Positions 11,158 through 22,731 are shown, numbered from the stretch's first letter. The stretch is 64,000 nucleotides of DNA from Notospermus geniculatus (GCA_002633025.1 NMRB01001554.1:75096-139095), one strand, 5' to 3'. Translations and numbers: made by a program. The notes: a model not told the origin generated them from the letters alone.

Positions 11158-11400
11158 TAGCCACGGTGAGGCTACACGGTGGTGTAGTGGTTCGGGTCTC
11201 CGACCAGCTGTCAGAGGGTCCCGGGTTCGAATCCCACTATGGCGTGAGACTTTATTGGGCAAGTCTCTTTGCCTTACTGGCCTCTGATCTCCACCCAGGT
11301 GTATGAATGGGTACCGGTCGGAAATGCTCAGATTGTAGCGCTGAATGAGCAGCTCATCTGAGTTCTACTGAAAGGTTTCAGGATAGACTGGGGTTAAAGC
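11158..11400 (+). mobile_element. tRNA-derived SINE with both promoter boxes
   Basis: The head reads like a tRNA: an A box TGGTGTAGTGG, about 35 nt later a B box GGTTCGAATCC, then a short acceptor-like stretch. A unique body follows, with GGGCAAGTCTCTTTGCC and CCACCCAGGTGTATGAATGG. It is the better preserved of the two duplicated copies. It is not a working tRNA gene because the acceptor stem does not close and extra sequence follows. Confidence 0.8.
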
Positions 11401-12034
11401 AACACAAACTTTAAACCTTAACTTTATGTATAACTATAATCAGGGGGAACGTGGTCAATTGAAATAACCGCTGTATCGTGTACTACTAAGTGCACTGTAG
11501 CGTAGAGTACCGCCATTATATCAGCCAACCATGCTCCCGCCTACGATATTGCCTTGAGAAAGAATCTCGTCCCAAGCTATTCGATTCCCCAAGCCTTTTT
11601 CCTTACGGTGTTAATTCGTTGTACAGTCTTCGATTAGACATATTAATTAGCAAATTGGACTGGACAATTTATTAGCCAATTGTGCTATTAGGAAGAAACT
11701 GAATTGATGCACGTTTTCTGCATTATTGTAGTGTTTCCATTCGCAGTGATTAAGTGTGTCGAAGGCGTCGGAATTTTTAATTGATTTGGACTCTAATGAA
11801 GTGTTTGCAGAACTGTACATGAATCTGGCAGCAATTACGCTCGGCCCTGGCATTTTTTTCCGTGCCACAGAGTTTTACTCCACTAAACGCTGGCAGAAAA
11901 ATTGTTGGCGGAAAAATTGAAGTACCATCAAAAGATGGCGCTGATGACGCCTGAACAATCAAGCTGGAGCGACAATTTACAGCCAACGCCGCCGTAATAT
12001 AGGCTGGAAACACGTCGAGCATATCGAAAAGCAC

Positions 12035-12146
12035 AGGGGCCTGTTTCAAAAAGTGACTTTAAGCTAATGGTACCTTTACCCAAATGGAATATGCATTGAA
12101 GTTAATGGTACCATTAGCTTTAAGTCACTTCATGAAACAGGCCCCT
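12035..12146. mobile_element. Small hairpin element, ends AGGGGCCTGTTTCA (copy B)
   Basis: Same element as at 1757, with small sequence differences. It was therefore present before the two copies separated. Confidence 0.8.
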
Positions 12147-12575
12147 GGTCGCCATGTTGGATGGAAGGAGCCGTCGTGAGAGCCCTAAAACTGTTCTGAA
12201 AGCCGATCACTGATTGGCTGGCTAGTTTGGCGCCAATTTTAACACGCACTAGTGACGCCTATTGGTAATCTTTTGAGACTGGAATCACGTGAACCAAAGG
12301 CGTTTCGGAGCGCGGGTAAAACGGGAGCGGTTTGAAACTGCGTGGGAGTTTACGGGGCAAAAGATCTGTTAGTGAGAATGTGTACCTGAAGAATCATAAT
12401 TATCCATGAGGAAAAATGATTTTAGACCAGCGAAACCTAGTGTGAAGCGATATGATAAGGGCAGCATAATCTGACCTCATCAGCTCACGATATGTCCTAA
12501 AAACCAATTAAGAAAATGACCGATAGAAATACAAATTGTCATTTAATCTCCCAAGTGAGTGATCTCAGGGTCCAA

Positions 12576-12840
12576 TCTCCAAATCAGAGTCCAGGATTTT
12601 GATCGCCGAGGCTCGGCGCGACGCCAGTATGATCCATCCTGGGCGGCAACCCGTCATGTCATCCACCCAGCGCGTGATTTGTTGTAAAGGCGCAACCCGT
12701 GGGTATTTACGTCCAATTCCGTTAATTGTGTAGCTTTCTAGTGATGCGATTGATCTCAGTCCGCCCAGGGTCTGACCAAGTCGAAGCAGATGAGATTTCC
12801 CGAAGTGGACACTGATCACTATTGCTAAATCAATCCCCAT
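12576..12840 (-). pseudogene. Possible decayed retrotransposon 3' coding end (copy B)
   Basis: Duplicate of the frame at 2480, with four amino-acid differences in 91. Three of them are non-conservative, so the sequence does not look constrained. Confidence 0.38.
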
Positions 12841-14024
12841 TGCGGGCCTCGTTCAGTTCTCCCATCGGCGACTCTTGTTAACTATTGTCTGTACTCTCCG
12901 GGTATGAGACGTCTTGAGTGGATTGAGACCGACGACCAGTCAATATTTCGAAATGCACCGCCTCAAAAAAACACCCAGCCCGATATTAATCTGTGTTACG
13001 CACTCAACATGTCTCCCATTTTGTGGACTGCACCGTCATGCACCGCCGCACGCTTTCCTTTTACATGTAACATTTGTCCTAGTTTCAAACTCATAGCGAT
13101 GGTCATGAATCCAAAATGGCGATCGCCGAGATCGCACGAGATGGTCACGTGCCTGGAATTGACCAATCAGCGCGGGGTAGATCTTTAGAAATCCGGTTTT
13201 CTCCATTTATCATAGTTAATATCGAGTAAAAGGCACTTAAATATTCTGTTTGACACAGAAATACGAGAAATATGTAATTCCGAGAAAATTAATTTTCAAC
13301 TTTTGGGCAAGTTTGATAGTGACTGTATCATAAGGCTGTCTTCCAGTAGTGTTAAATGTATTACTCCGCCGATTTGGAGTGGCTGCATTGAAATATCGTG
13401 CGAAATTACCCCTCATATTATCAGTACCCCCAAACCCTGAAATTATCATGGTCAACCCACAACGAAAACTGAATGGTTTGAAGCATTAGGTTAGGGTTAT
13501 GTTGTGTGCGAACCGTTCCTTCCAAGGAAGGTCTGGGACCAATCTCTGAGCACGGGCATCTCGCCATTTCTAATGGTAAATGCATTGGCCATGCATTACA
13601 GGTGCGTGACCAGATCATTACGTCCAAGGGCGGCGCCATGTTTCGCGGTGGACGTCTGTGACACTGCTCAAAAAGGTATCTGTCATTTCTTGATTTTTCA
13701 GCCGTCACTCGTGATATCGAAGAAAAGTGAGGAAAATGAAAGGGATCTTTTTAAAGTGTGCCATTTCATTATTTCGACGAGATGTCGAGAGCTGCGGAGG
13801 GAATCCTGTAAGCCATGCTGGGGTCAAATACAAATCCGGTATAAAGTCTCACAGTCTTCACGTTTTCCAATGTTCATCCCCCCTCATTATAATGGGGTAC
13901 ACTGAAGAACGAGAGTGCTGATTTCTGTGTGTTTCCTATTGAAAAGTCATAGTCTCTCTCAACTGTATAATGGAAACATTGGTATGAAGAACACTAGAAA
14001 ACCTTACACGTCCGGCTAAACACG

Positions 14025-14133
14025 GTCGTATTCATAAAGCGGTTAGAACCGTCTTAGGCCAGTTCCAAGTATAGTGATTGACCATACTTGGCCTAAGGCG
14101 GTTCTAACGATAGAACCGCTTTATGAATACAAC
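14025..14133. mobile_element. Hairpin element, ends GTCGTATTCATAAAGCGG (copy B only)
   Basis: Inverted arms of about 40 bp with AGAACCG and CTTAGGCCA. Absent at the same point in copy A. Confidence 0.78.
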
Positions 14134-14246
14134 CGAATTCACAAAGGGTGTTTAAGACTACACGCGTGTAACTTCGTCAAATGCATGGTGGAAGTGCGTG
14201 CATTTAGTGAAGTTACGCGCGTCTAACACCATTTCTGAATACGGCC
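14132..14246. mobile_element. Hairpin element, GGCCGTATTCA-type (copy B only)
   Basis: Arms GAATTCACAAAGGGTGTTTA and the near-complement of TAACACCATTTCTGAATAC, with an ACGCG(T/C)GTAACTTC core. Directly abuts the previous hairpin; both are absent from copy A. Confidence 0.7.
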
Positions 14247-14274
14247 CCAGAAAGTAAAAAAAGTTTCTAAATAC

Positions 14275-14364
14275 CTCTCGGCCTTGTCGGCTCTTGTACC
14301 GTCTCCAGTCCGTGCTGTTTTCCCGCTGGTATTCGACAAGATACTGTTCTGCATACTCTTTTCC
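14275..14364 (-). CDS. DDR: DDR-like gene, discoidin domain exon c (copy B)
   Basis: Coding exon of 90 nt (30 codons, phase 0 at both ends) with acceptor TTTTCTTCAG and donor GTATTT. It reads G-K-E-Y-A-E-Q-Y-L-V-E-Y-Q-R-E-N and then S-T-D-W-R-R-Y-K-S-R-Q-G-R-E. Placed after exon b it gives T-Q-G-R-H-G-Q-G-F-G-K-E-Y, with the same spacing as the T-Q-G-R-H ... E-F segment of vertebrate DDRs, followed by the usual Y-x-Y-x-x-x-x-x-x-W strand. The conserved Glu two residues after the exon start is present. The donor is weaker than those of exons a and b. Two hairpin elements lie immediately downstream in the intron of this copy only. Confidence 0.85.
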
Positions 14365-14458
14365 CTGAAGAAAATGATGTATGAAAGTCAGAAAATTCAT
14401 AAGTATGCCCTAGCGAGTTTTTGACCACCTCGGAAAAACGGTAACAGTGGTGATAATA

Positions 14459-14822
14459 GGGAGGTTTAGAAATCAAACGATAAACGTAAACTTTACGACA
14501 ACGTTATTTTTCATAGTGCACATTAACCAGATTTCATATTGCATTTTCGGTACAAAAATAACGTTGTCGTTATGCGTCAACACATTAGGGAGGTTTATAA
14601 ATCAAACGATAAACGTAAACGTTAACGACAGCGTTATTTTTGTACCGAAAATGCAATATGAAATCTGGTTATGTGTAGTATGAAAAATAACGTTGTCGTA
14701 AAGCTTACGTTTATCGTTTTATTTCTAAACCTCCCTATTAACCAGATTTTATATTGCATTTTCGGTACAAAAATAACGTTGTCGTTAACGTTTACGTTTA
14801 TCGTTTGATTTCTAAACCTCCC
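14459..14822. mobile_element. GGGAGGTTTAGAAATC palindromic element, three half-units (copy B)
   Basis: As copy A but with a further unit of about 130 bp at the right end. TA lies directly outside both ends, consistent with a TA target. Confidence 0.8.
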
Positions 14823-15691
14823 TAATGACATTGTACTACACTACATGTACATGTACACATGTATGTCGACCTACCAGCCTACTGTGTAGATAAATAGCAA
14901 AACTGTTGTTAATAAACTTGGCGTTGATGGTTGATTGATATTGTCAGTGTGTGATGATTGATCGTGCAATTAACACCCCAAAGAATCTGGAATTCCGTTT
15001 ACAGGTTAAAACTATGAAAATTTATTAGTACCTGCTCTACGCTGGCTATATTTTTATGAAATCATGAAAATTAATGACGTAAATTGAGGACAACTTAAGC
15101 ATCATGGACAGTCATTACGTTTCCATTCGCTATAACTTCACCAATTTTATTTAGGGAACCTTGATTTTTGAAACAACCAGTATAGGCCTATACATGAATC
15201 ACACAAAAATAACTATCGCACTTATCCATGCAGTTATTACAATGATAGTTACGTGTATTATTGCCTGAAAAATAAACTACAACAAAATGCAAATAACCAG
15301 TAATTCGCAAAAACTCACATCTGCATAAGTTGAGTTTGGCCACAAGAGCTGAAAGGAGGTTTTTGAAGAGTAAAGAGTAATTTATTTGATAGTGGTGTAC
15401 ATGTACATGTACATGTACGTACATGTTCCAAGAAAGTGATGAACTCTGACTTCAGAAAGGTCAACGGTAAATGTGTTTCGTACAGGACGGTGTAATGTTT
15501 TTCAGTGTGGCCATTTTTCTGTGTGACTCCCATTGTTTGGAACACACTGGGAAACAAACTCACTGTTTCTCTGTGTGTCGCTCATTGTCAGTCTTATTCC
15601 GTCAGTCTATTGTAAAGTCACAGTGGCACACGGGCCAGACTGAAAATCGTTACACCGGTGTACTTGTTTCAGGACCAGGCACTTCTGACAC

Positions 15692-15844
15692 CAGGGAGCC
15701 GGCCATATTCACGAAGTCTTCGCAATTTTGCGTGCACGCAAGCCTACTGTTTGGCTGCACATGCCCCATTGTTCACTGACTGCATGCCTTACAATAGATT
15801 TGCCTGCACGCAAATTTGCGAAGGCTTCATGAATCTGGTCCCTG
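15692..15844. mobile_element. Hairpin element, ends CAGGGA(G/C)C (copy B)
   Basis: Same element and position as in copy A, 153 bp in both. Confidence 0.75.
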
Positions 15845-16305
15845 ATTCGCGAAGCCGTCGCTTCTTTTCAAAGGCCCCATACACAGCAGCCGACAGGCGG
15901 GGATCGCACCAAGATTCTGCACGTACATGTAGTAGGGCCTAATGCATTTGTTTGCGGTGCACAAGGTACTTCTTTCAGAGGAATAGAGACAACTAGAGTC
16001 TACAGTAATGTGCTTGGTACCCGTTTCCGTGCCAAAGCCAGGCATGTTTGCAAAGAGAAAAAAAACTTCAGCCCGACCTGAACATAAAGTCGATCGCTGC
16101 ATCCTGTCGCGAAAAAAATAACAATAGTTCTAGCTTTATTACAATTTGCATTGAGTCAGTGTTTTTAGACAAGCAGTATGACAATAAAGACGAACAATGC
16201 GTTGAAATCTGTTCTGAGCGAAATATGCAGTTATTTTATTAGTCGTCGTGCACTGATCGTGATGCGCCGAAGGATATTCCCCTGGAACACTTTTAGATAG
16301 GCAGC

Positions 16306-16742
16306 TACTCTCCATTCCACTTCCGAGTGGCGCGAGGTTTATGAACGATAGCTCCGCAACGGCTGGGTCAAATTTGACATACCATACATCAATCGACTTG
16401 TCTTTCTTGCGGGTATCTTTCTGCTATCTTCATTTTTCGCGTAAAGCCGACATAACGGATCCCTTTCTCAAAACCTATTTCATTTCGCCATGGTGTTCGG
16501 TGCAGTTTACACGTGCGCGATGCATTGCGTCATTTCAAAATGGCCGCCATTTCGACCGTAAACACGAACTGTGATTTGTGAAAGAACTTTTTTCTGTCAC
16601 GTTTAAAGGGAAAATGACAGTGATGATGGCTGTAGCGGCAAAAAAGACAAATCGATTGATGTATGGTATGTCAAATTTGACCCAGCCGTTGCGGAGCTAT
16701 CGTTCAAAAACCTCGCGCCACTCGGAAGTGGAATGGAGAGTA
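16306..16742. mobile_element. Long-TIR element, ends CTCTCCATTCCAC (copy B)
   Basis: Full version of the element at 6081, with about 60 extra central bases including CAATGCATCGCGC (minus strand). The same central sequence recurs at 36400-36550 and 41335-41590, so it is a dispersed repeat. Confidence 0.8.
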
Positions 16743-17539
16743 AGAAGTCTGATTGTGTAGGGCAATATTAACAGATTTTGTACCACAGCTGGAGCCTTGG
16801 TAATCATGACAGCAAATCTGGCTGAATTCTGCTCAGAGTGGCTCGGCAGAACAAATACGAAATAACACTAAATAATGTTCTGGGTGCTGCGAAGCGCGAA
16901 TTATGGCCCGCGTTAGGATCTGGGCAAATTATTTTAGCCATGGGTACATTGCTTTCCGAAACAAAGGATGAAAATTGTCCTCCATAAAGTGCACTTGCAA
17001 CTTCCTGGAGGTAGCGCGATGCGCAATTCGTCGATTTTGCTTCATATTAGAGAGGTTGCGCAGCGGCCCGACTCTGACTCCGACTTCAACTACGAGAATG
17101 AATTGCAGTCCGCTGTGGACATCCTTGATAAAAACGATTTGGTAGAAGTTTTCAATTCGTCAAACACCATAAATTTAAGGTGGAAAAATTTGGCCTTATA
17201 AACCGGAAGTGCGGATAAATAATGAATATTGAAGTCGTAATCCTAATCGTTACGACTTGAAACACGACTATAATATATGCGATTTACGTGCACTTCCGAT
17301 TACGAGTCAAAATTATTCCGCCACAAAGTTATGGCATTTTACGATTTGCAAACGTCTATCAAATCGTTTTTATCAAGGATGTCTACAGCGGACTACAATT
17401 CATTCTGGTAGTTGAAGCCGGAGTCGGAAAGCTGCGCAACCTATCTATTAATAATAACAAAAGCGAATTCATCAAAGGCAGATCTGAGAACAAAGGACAA
17501 GACATAGCAATAACTGGACTCCAAAGCAACTTGTACAAC

Positions 17540-18575
17540 TTGGAGCAACAAACCCTACAGCTCCAAAAACCTATTATTACCAGTTCTTGTCATCAATCAG
17601 CAATGTCGGTAAAACAAATGAGGTCATATTGAAGATGCTTGCGGTATGTTTTTGTTAGAGTTAATCGCCTGTACCAGAGGCAGATGATTTTGCTTCGCAG
17701 TGATAGAGGATGCGCTCATTACGTGAATCACTGCGGTTTTCTTCAGAACGATCATAACTCGCCGTAGGTTGAATTTGTCCCGGGAATTTGTACTTCTGAA
17801 ATTGGCTGATGATTTCGTGTCGGTGTATGGTTTTGATATACAAAGCCTACCTGAGTAAAAGCCATGCTTTCTGGTGTGAAACCAACAGCTAACTATGAAG
17901 AGTACATACAGTGTACCTTGCAAAAACCTAGGCCTATACAATGTACAGTCATTGACATTATTTTATCTACACCTACTACCTTGAATATTTCAAAAACTAC
18001 TGGGCCAATTTTCATGCGGTTTGTACCACATGAAAGTATATAACCTTGGTCATATTTCTGCATCAAACTTTTGGAAATTTGGAAATATCATAATTATGTA
18101 ATACCTCATTAGAAAACCCCCTAAAAATCAACATTTTTATTATGGAATTTTTTTGTGACTTTTGTTACGGGGTTGATAGAGTGGAAGTTTCTAAGGATTT
18201 TGAGCTTTGTTTCGTCAAAATATCTTGAGTGGTTGCTGAGATATTTGAGATTATCAAAATTTCGATATTTTGAGNATAGCCAGAATTAAAAAAAAAACAT
18301 CCACAGATTACATGTGTACGCTGTTTTTAATCGAAGCCATTTGGTTGCGTGTCCCTTTGGGTGCCGTTGCTGCCAATTGTACATGTACCATTATACGTCG
18401 TCACTCCGCCAGCACCAATCATTCCCGTCACAAGAACTGACGTGTGACATTTCAGTACAAAATGAACCTCATCGCCTACGGGCCGATTTTCAATCACGGA
18501 ATGCAATATTGCCGCAAGATGTCAACTGCCTGTGGTAGGTTTGTACTAGTTTGACGTACAAGGAAGCAAAGATGG
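17540..18575. other. Unique DNA between duplications 1 and 2
   Basis: AT-rich sequence containing one N. The piece CAAAAACTACTGGGCCAATT near 17990 looks like a dispersed repeat from memory of other genomes, but no second copy lies in this window. No exon accepted. Confidence 0.5.
18275..18275. other. Single N
   Basis: Isolated ambiguous base in AT-rich unique DNA about 300 bp left of duplication 2. Possibly another join. Confidence 0.9.
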
Positions 18576-19112
18576 TTAAACAACTTTCCAAATAGACACA
18601 AGTCTTGTCTATATTCAAATGAAGTTTGTCCGGGGTTCTCCGACGATCCTTCGAGAGATAAACTAAATTGCATTCCACCAGAAGAGAAGCAGAACTCAAT
18701 AAAAGAATTGTACAAGATGCACTTCGCTGTGTACGAGAGCCGACGTTCGGGAGGCCCCAACATCGAGGGACAACAAAACGCGCTAATCGGATTTAGTTTA
18801 CTCATGGTACAGAATTTACGTACTTCGCAAATTTAACTGCGTTAAAAATATTGCCTGCGGTTATTCCGCGGGCATGATCCAGGCTGATACCGCGAGATCA
18901 ACTCGACTGGAGTGAGACCCTCCAGGTGGCAGCACTAGTCCAGACCAATCAGAAACGTGTATTTTGTTGTTGTGTAAACTGACCTTGACCCAAATTTGCA
19001 TATTTTAATGGCGGCAAGATATTGCCGGCATATTTACAGGTGAAGTCAGCGTCGGGGCTGCTGCTACATGCACCTCTCATGAATACAAGCGTCCAAAAGT
19101 GGCAGGCTGCTG

Positions 19113-19529
19113 CAATCTCGTACCCAGAGATTAGTTACGCTCGGCCGAGGTTGATGGTCGCTACACTAATCTCTGGAGACGGCTGAGCCCTAGCGGTGGC
19201 TTCGGGAACCAAAATGCAAGGCAAATGCGTTACACACAGCGCATCCCGCTTCACTCCAAGTTTATACAGTGCGCCAAGTACTGCTGTGGATTTTTCTCAA
19301 TAAATACAACAGATCCCTCGAAAAAAACTTTCTAAGGACATTTTTGTGTGTACATTTTATACTCAAGTCATCTCAAGTCATTTCAGTGCATTTGTGGTTA
19401 AAATTCTGTCTAAAATTGCACGATACCAAAAATCACACCTAAGGCGTGAAATGGCTAGCCGTCTCCAGAGATTAGTGGAGCGACCTACAACCTCGGCCCG
19501 AGCGTAACGAATCTCTGGGTACGAGATTG
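19113..19529. mobile_element. Element with 9-bp target duplication AGGCTGCTG, 417 bp
   Basis: Long inverted ends starting CAATCTCGTACCCAGAGATT, flanked by AGGCTGCTG. The paired copy has one AGGCTGCTG at 22512-22520. Same terminal family as the element at 6978. It sits in the intron left of DDR exon b copy 1. Confidence 0.86.
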
Positions 19530-19756
19530 AGGCTGCTGATGGATTTCTGAATCGTAGTTAAAATCTAGTCAGTCTGGGCACTTGTTACTTGTAGGCTACT
19601 GAGAGGTGTATGGGTATTGTTTTTGTCGCTCCAAAGCCGTGCTGAATAGACCATTACCGTTCCCCAGACGACAATTAAGTGTTCATTGGGCGCTCTAGTG
19701 CAAGTGATCTACAACACTACGTTATTACATTATAAGTGCATTATTACTCGACTTAC

Positions 19757-19898
19757 GAAGCCTTGTCCGTGCCTGCCTTGTGTTTCAACCTTCGTAATAA
19801 GTACAAGCTGTGCGAATTCTACTTGTAGATATTCGTAAACGTCTTGATATACCAGGTTCTTCGGACACCATGCACCTCCTGCTGTGTCTTGTCGGACT
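19757..19898 (-). CDS. DDR: DDR-like gene, discoidin domain exon b (copy 1)
   Basis: Same exon as at 22732, with identical splice signals (TTTGTTTCAG acceptor, GTAAGT donor), identical length and identical protein: 47 residues with G-A-W-C-P and T-Q-G-R-H. In the discoidin fold these residues form the loops around the ligand pocket; the Cys is expected to pair with a later Cys that lies in an exon not found here. Three synonymous differences separate the two copies (an Arg, a Thr and a Tyr codon). The flanking intron differs by a 417-bp transposon, a 219-bp hairpin element and several indels. Either an allelic copy placed in tandem by the assembler, or a true tandem exon that could only be used as an alternative to copy 2. 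Confidence 0.88.
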
Positions 19899-20888
19899 CT
19901 GAAACAAAATATAACAATAAAATACTTAGTTGCCTTTGAAGTGCACAGAACATTGATGGTAGTAAGTTTGGGTTTCATAGCAAAATTAGGCAAGGGGGCA
20001 GTCGACACAAAGGGAACAAGCAGAGTCGTCATCAGCCGAGAAATGACTATTGAGCCCTTTCAGTAAACCTGCAATTCGTCAAAAAAATCGATGTCTGCCA
20101 AGTTCAAAATGGCTGTCACGGTGGCCATCTTAGATGAGAGCCAAACGTAAGTTTCCGTAATTCACATAGCAAATGTGGACACTGGATTGACTCCCCAGGG
20201 CGTTACATAGCTTCAGAAAGATTGCTGAGACACCAAGCAATTGGCAGGAGTGAATTCCAAGATGGCTGCCCTGGCAGACATTTTGAATTTTGAATGAGTT
20301 GCTTGATTAGAAAGGACATCATTCTCGAAGTTCTCTAAAGTACACAGATCCAGAATACGTCCAAAAACAAGAAATGTCGACCATTAGTTGAAACATTTTC
20401 AGTGATTTCGGTTGGAAAGAACATTTATTCCTAGCAAGCGATAAATGGTGAGATTTTTTCGACATAATAGTCCTGGCTTTGATCGAACCGGCGGATAAAA
20501 ATAGCCATACATGAATCACTAAGAGCTGAAGCAAGCCAGACGATTATGTTTTATACCAAAAGGTCCGTCGATTTCGAGACAGGCAGTTTTCTATTGATGT
20601 TATTGATTTTACTTCCAACACTCTTGCAAACGAGTTTATCGGGGTGAATGCGCCCTAATTACATGTGAAAAAAATCGGAACCGTTCGCTGCCGTCAAAAT
20701 GATCATTACCACAACAAAGGACAGCCCACTTCATGTCCAATCACACGGTTCTTTACGAAGATAACCGAATCAGCCGTCGGAAATTACCGAGGGCAGTCTC
20801 GGAATTTTATGCAATGCGGGAGGTGACCAGCGAGATCAAGAGAGTGTTACACCGTGTCAGAAAATATATTTCCCACAGTTCTTTTTAA

Positions 20889-21441
20889 AGGGAGACTCCA
20901 TTCATTGTGTAAATGTAAAATGTTGAATTATTGAAATATCGTTAGTACATTCAAATTCATTGATATCTGCAACATGTCATATTTTTTAAAAATAACTAGC
21001 AAACTCATCATTTTAAGCATTCGTATTGCATCCCAAGGGGACCATTGCATAGCACATGTGATGTCATACGTGTTCAATACATATTTATGAAGGTACAGTA
21101 TCAGCTCATTCACTACAATATAGGACTTCAGCCTGTGGACACTAGTGACATCACAACTCATGGCAATACACTCTTAGCCGAAAAGGTTGTTTAAGAACCT
21201 TTAGAGGTTCCAGATAGAACCTTTCCCGCACAAAAGGGTTCTAACTGGAACCTTTATGGGTTCTTTGGCGACAGAAAGGTTCTATATGGAACCCTTTCGG
21301 GTTCTTTACAGAAGGTTCTATATAGAACCTTGGGGTTCCTCTGGTGTGGCACAAAGAACCCCTAAAGAACCTTTTTGGCTAAGAGTGTAGTCTCCATGGA
21401 TTGATAAAAATTCAAAAGTTTACAATGAGTGGAGTCTCCCT
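20889..21441. mobile_element. TTAA-target element, family AGGGAGACTCCA, host of a nested hairpin
   Basis: Ends AGGGAGACTCCATTCATTG and (minus strand) AGGGAGACTCCACTCATTG, each next to TTAA. A 219-bp TA-target hairpin sits inside. The paired copy (23965-24319) keeps the left end but has lost the right TTAA end. A lone right end of this family is at 61988-62007. Confidence 0.78.
21169..21387. mobile_element. GGTTCTATATAGAACC hairpin element with TA target, 219 bp
   Basis: Ends CACTCTTAGCC(G/A)AAAAGG, flanked by TA. The paired copy has the empty site with one TA at 24268-24269. The body is a series of GGTTCT/AGAACC palindromes. It is nested inside the AGGGAGACTCCA element. Confidence 0.87.
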
Positions 21442-21981
21442 TTAACAACGTCTCCAGAAAAAACTACCCTGCAAACTGTTTTTTTGCGAAATTCTTCGCA
21501 CGGAGGGGGCTAAGTTGATTCCCTGCTGCTGACCTCAAGATCGTCAATCACAATGCAGTCATCTGATTTCAAATAACCATTGAGAGTTTTGCGACAAATT
21601 CGTTGGGTTTCTTACAAGACAGTTATTGCAACTTGACTCGAGAACAATTGACTTTCGCCGGTCAAACTTTAAAACGTTCCCAAGATCAGAGTCATCGGTC
21701 CAATATTCGTTCCCTCATTAATCTTCGTCCGCAGTAATGGCCGATGTTGCCTCAAATCACGCGGTCAACTGGAAGGACATAAAAGCGATCTCCAGCAATC
21801 GGCCCATTGTTCGAAATGCGATCTGTAAATTTGGTTAGTCAGAATTGATTCGCGATGTTTCGGCAATTCTCGTCCGTTTACATTTGGTTGAAACGTCTTC
21901 TGAGATGTTTATATGAGGGCAAATATGAAATGAATAGCGGTCACGTGTTCTGCCGTGACATGTCACGTGATAACAAAATTT

Positions 21982-21982
21982 N
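21982..21982. other. Single N at the junction of duplication 2
   Basis: One ambiguous base exactly where copy 1 ends and copy 2 starts. This looks like a join made during assembly. Confidence 0.95.
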
Positions 21983-22731
21983 TTAAACAACTTTCCAAAT
22001 AGACACAAGTCTTGTCTATATTCAAATGAAGTTTGTCCGCGGTTCTCCGACGATCCTTCGAGAGATAAACTAAATTGCATTCCACCAGAAGAGAAGCAGA
22101 ACCCAATAAAAGAAGTGTACAAGTTGCACTTCGTTGTGTACGAGAGCCAACCGTTCGGGAGGCCCTAACATCGAGGGACAACAAAACGCGCTAATCGGAT
22201 TTAGTTTACTCATGGTACAGAATTTACGTACTTTGCAAATTTAACTGCGTTAAAAATATTGCCTGCGGTTATTCCAGCGGGCATGATCCAGGCTGATACC
22301 GCGTGATCAATTCGACTGAAGTGAGACCCTCCAGGTGGCAGCACTAGCCCAGACCAATCACAAACGTGTATTTTCTTGTTATGTAAACTGACCTTGACCC
22401 AAATTTGCATATTTAATGGCGGCAAGATATTGCCGGCATATTTACAGGTGAAGTCAGCGTCGGGGCTGCTGCTACATGCACCCCTCATGAATACAAGCGT
22501 CCAAAAGTGGCAGGCTGCTGATGGATTTCTGAATCGTAGTTAAAATCTAGCCAGTCTGGGCACTTGTACGCTACTGAGGGGTGTATGGGTATTGTTTTTG
22601 TCGCTCCAAAGCCGTGCTGAATAGACCATTACCGTTCCCCAGACGACAATTAAGTGTTCATTGGGCGCCCCAGTGCAAGTGATCTACAACACTACGTTAT
22701 TACATTATAAGTGCATTATTACTCGACTTAC

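Larger units (their letters stand above)
10152..17539. repeat. Direct duplication 1, copy B
   Basis: Partner of copy A, in direct orientation with 2.5 kb of non-duplicated DNA between them. Differences include elements present only here (126 bp with ATACAA target copies, about 190 bp at 10842, two hairpins at 14025-14246, an extra 130 bp in the GGGAGG element) and elements missing here (TTAA element, 362-bp 9-bp-target element, 165-bp element). Exon c is preserved. Confidence 0.93.
18576..21981. repeat. Direct duplication 2, copy 1
   Basis: Begins at TTAAACAACTTTCC and ends at CACGTGATAACAAAATTT, directly followed by one N and then the start of copy 2. It contains DDR exon b. It is longer than copy 2 mainly because of a 417-bp element and a 219-bp hairpin element that copy 2 lacks. 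Confidence 0.93.

Noticed and set aside
13237-13455. Minus-strand frame after TTTCAG as the exon following exon c
   Set aside because: The reading lacks the W, P-P-I-x-A-R and final Cys expected, and the duplicate differs without codon bias.
17660-17843. Minus-strand stretch with an AG acceptor and a Ser/Glu-rich reading as a further DDR exon
   Set aside because: It does not align with the expected end of the discoidin domain and would precede exon c in the gene order.
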